Source: JAHEJB01 sp037969195 (GTDB lineage: Bacteria; Bacteroidota; Rhodothermia; Rhodothermales; Rubricoccaceae). Taken from it: 32,656 nt of DNA. The position numbers and the translations under genes are program-made. Of this stretch, positions 31,545 through 32,656 are shown piece after piece. Location: assembly GCA_037969195.1 (NCBI GenBank), contig JBBKWZ010000095.1:1-32656 (forward strand), in the 5' to 3' direction. Numbering within the stretch: position 1 is the stretch's first letter; each line of letters opens with the position of its first letter. The notes beneath the pieces are model-generated. The model did not search any database, was not told the DNA's origin, and was given only the letters and a program-made list of their open reading frames with translations.

Positions 31545-32656
31545 AGCGTAGCCTCAGCATCGGCAACTGTGTCGGCGGGCACGGCGTCGGCGTCTGTCGC
31601 ACCAGAAGTGTCGTCGCTCACGTCGCCTTCGTGATGAACGATACGATAAAGCACTGGTAGGACGAGAAGCGTCAGAAGCGTTGCCGAAATGATGCCACCT
31701 ATGACTACAGTCGCAAGTGGTCGCTGCACTTCGGCACCTGTTCCTGTTGCGAGAGCCATCGGTACGAAGCCGAGACTTGCAACGAGAGCCGTCATCAACA
31801 CAGGTCGCAGCCGCTGTCTGGCTCCCTCCTCAACGGCATGATCGAGGTGGACACCACGTGCCCGCAGCTGCGAGATAAACGTGAGCATGACGAGCCCGTT
31901 CAGAACCGCCACTCCCGATAAGGCTATGAACCCGATACCGGCCGTAATCGAGAGAGGCAGTCCTCGCATCCACAGTGCCACAACTCCACCCGTTAAAGCC
32001 AGCGGAACGCCGGTGAAAACGAGGAGGGCATCTTTCACGGAACCGAGCGTGGCAAAGAGGAGCACGAAGATTAGCAACAGTGCCATCGGAACCACGATGC
32101 GAAGCCTCTGAGCGGCCGATATCAGCTGTTCGAATTCGCCGCCCCACCCGATCCAGTATCCGGCCGGTACGTCCACGTTTGCTTCCACTGCTGTCTGGGC
32201 TTCGGCGACGAACGAGCCGATGTCACGGCCGCGCACGTTCGCCGTCACCATCACCAGCCGTTTACCGCTCTCTCGGCTGATCTGATTCGGCCCCGGCGCG
32301 ATCTCTAGCTGCGCTACCTGCCCGAGCGGGACCGAGCCGCTGCCAGCCCGCCCGCCAAAGGGCGCGCCACTCAGCGCGGCGGATTGCGTTGGGATCCCAG
32401 CAGGAAGCGGGATCGGCAGACGGGCAAGTGCTGCGAGGTCGGTCCGAGTGGACTCTGGCAAGCGCACAACAAGCGGCACGCGGCGGTCGCCCTCGAAAAC
32501 TAGCCCGGCCTCGCGTCCGCCTACAGCTACCTCCACGACTTCCTGAACTTCAGCACGACTGAGGCCATAGCGCGCCAGCGACTCATCATTCATCTGAACA
32601 GAAAGCATGGGCAACCCCGTCGTCTGCTCGGTACGAACGTCTGCGGCGCCCGGGAT
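31541..32656 (-). CDS. CzcA-type RND efflux pump, C-terminal half (cut by window edge)
   Basis: The frame is open to the right edge (PGAADVRTEQTTGLPMLSV continues upstream of the internal ATG at 32614), so this is a partial gene of 371 visible residues. Visible parts: ARYGLSRAEVQEVVEVAVGG and REAGLVFEGDRRVPLVVRLP of the porter domain, then membrane helices and RQRLRPVLMTALVASLGFVP and GGIISATLLTLLVLPVLYR. This is the heavy-metal efflux (HME-RND) subfamily. The last residues are acidic and Ala-rich. It is the first visible gene of a leftward operon with the methyltransferase and P1B ATPase. Confidence 0.9.
   Translation of the reverse strand: MPGAADVRTEQTTGLPMLSVQMNDESLARYGLSRAEVQEVVEVAVGGREAGLVFEGDRRVPLVVRLPESTRTDLAALARLPIPLPAGIPTQSAALSGAPFGGRAGSGSVPLGQVAQLEIAPGPNQISRESGKRLVMVTANVRGRDIGSFVAEAQTAVEANVDVPAGYWIGWGGEFEQLISAAQRLRIVVPMALLLIFVLLFATLGSVKDALLVFTGVPLALTGGVVALWMRGLPLSITAGIGFIALSGVAVLNGLVMLTFISQLRARGVHLDHAVEEGARQRLRPVLMTALVASLGFVPMALATGTGAEVQRPLATVVIGGIISATLLTLLVLPVLYRIVHHEGDVSDDTSGATDADAVPADTVADAEATL

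Overview
The window looks like a chromosomal segment of a moderately high-GC member of the Bacteroidota/Rhodothermota lineage (Rhodothermia-like is my best guess, by inference). Reasons: a starch-synthase-like GT5 N-domain gene next to a DUF4270-type lipoprotein, as in many Bacteroidota; TPR-type secreted proteins ending in the TTVR tail common in that group; a Bacteroidota-style outer-membrane protein; a class I-like HMG-CoA reductase with an extra N-terminal domain; and a SufT-SufS pair.

Region 1 (about 1-2980) is an accessory patchwork. It holds the tail of a cut-off gene, a diverged dispersed repeat (121-204 and 1744-1827), a zinc-ribbon coding remnant with no start codon, an AT-rich YggT-like membrane gene, a decayed IS3-family fragment with its terminal inverted repeat, a small membrane protein, a HEPN-domain gene overlapping an uncharacterised partner, and a degenerate tRNA-like sequence. 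It stops at an intact tRNA-Arg(CCG).

Region 2 (about 3130-12440) is core: a PDZ/DUF512 Fe-S protein, enolase, then a leftward envelope block: GT5 N-domain protein, DUF4270 lipoprotein, outer-membrane beta-barrel protein and two tandem paralogous exported TPR-like proteins. Strong hairpin terminators and one clear sigma70-type promoter divide the block.

Region 3 (about 12630-18170, rightward): a HU/IHF gene with a promoter, a zinc-ribbon/TM/TPR protein, an M16-like lipoprotein lacking the protease motif, and three consecutive TPM-domain proteins without the usual LemA neighbour. Proteins of this cluster act at or across the inner membrane and periplasm.

Region 4 (about 18280-24230, leftward): a VOC protein, SufS and SufT (Fe-S assembly), an AarF/UbiB-type kinase whose frame stays open far upstream of its first ATG, and HMG-CoA reductase (mevalonate pathway). 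A divergent two-component system (OmpR-type regulator plus sensor kinase, translationally overlapped) follows at 24402-26613, then a CMP-Neu5Ac-hydroxylase-like metallo-beta-lactamase-fold protein.

Region 5 (about 28280-32656, leftward) is a tightly overlapping metal-efflux operon: a CzcA-type RND pump (cut by the window edge), a membrane-anchored methyltransferase, and a P1B-type ATPase with two degenerate HMA domains and a His-rich linker.

I saw no rRNA or CRISPR array and no intact transposon, integrase or phage gene. The most unusual parts are the patchwork at 1-2980 (including gene remnants without usable start codons), the HEPN pair, the lemA-less TPM cluster and the kinase with the hidden N-terminal extension. 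None of these proves a new system.
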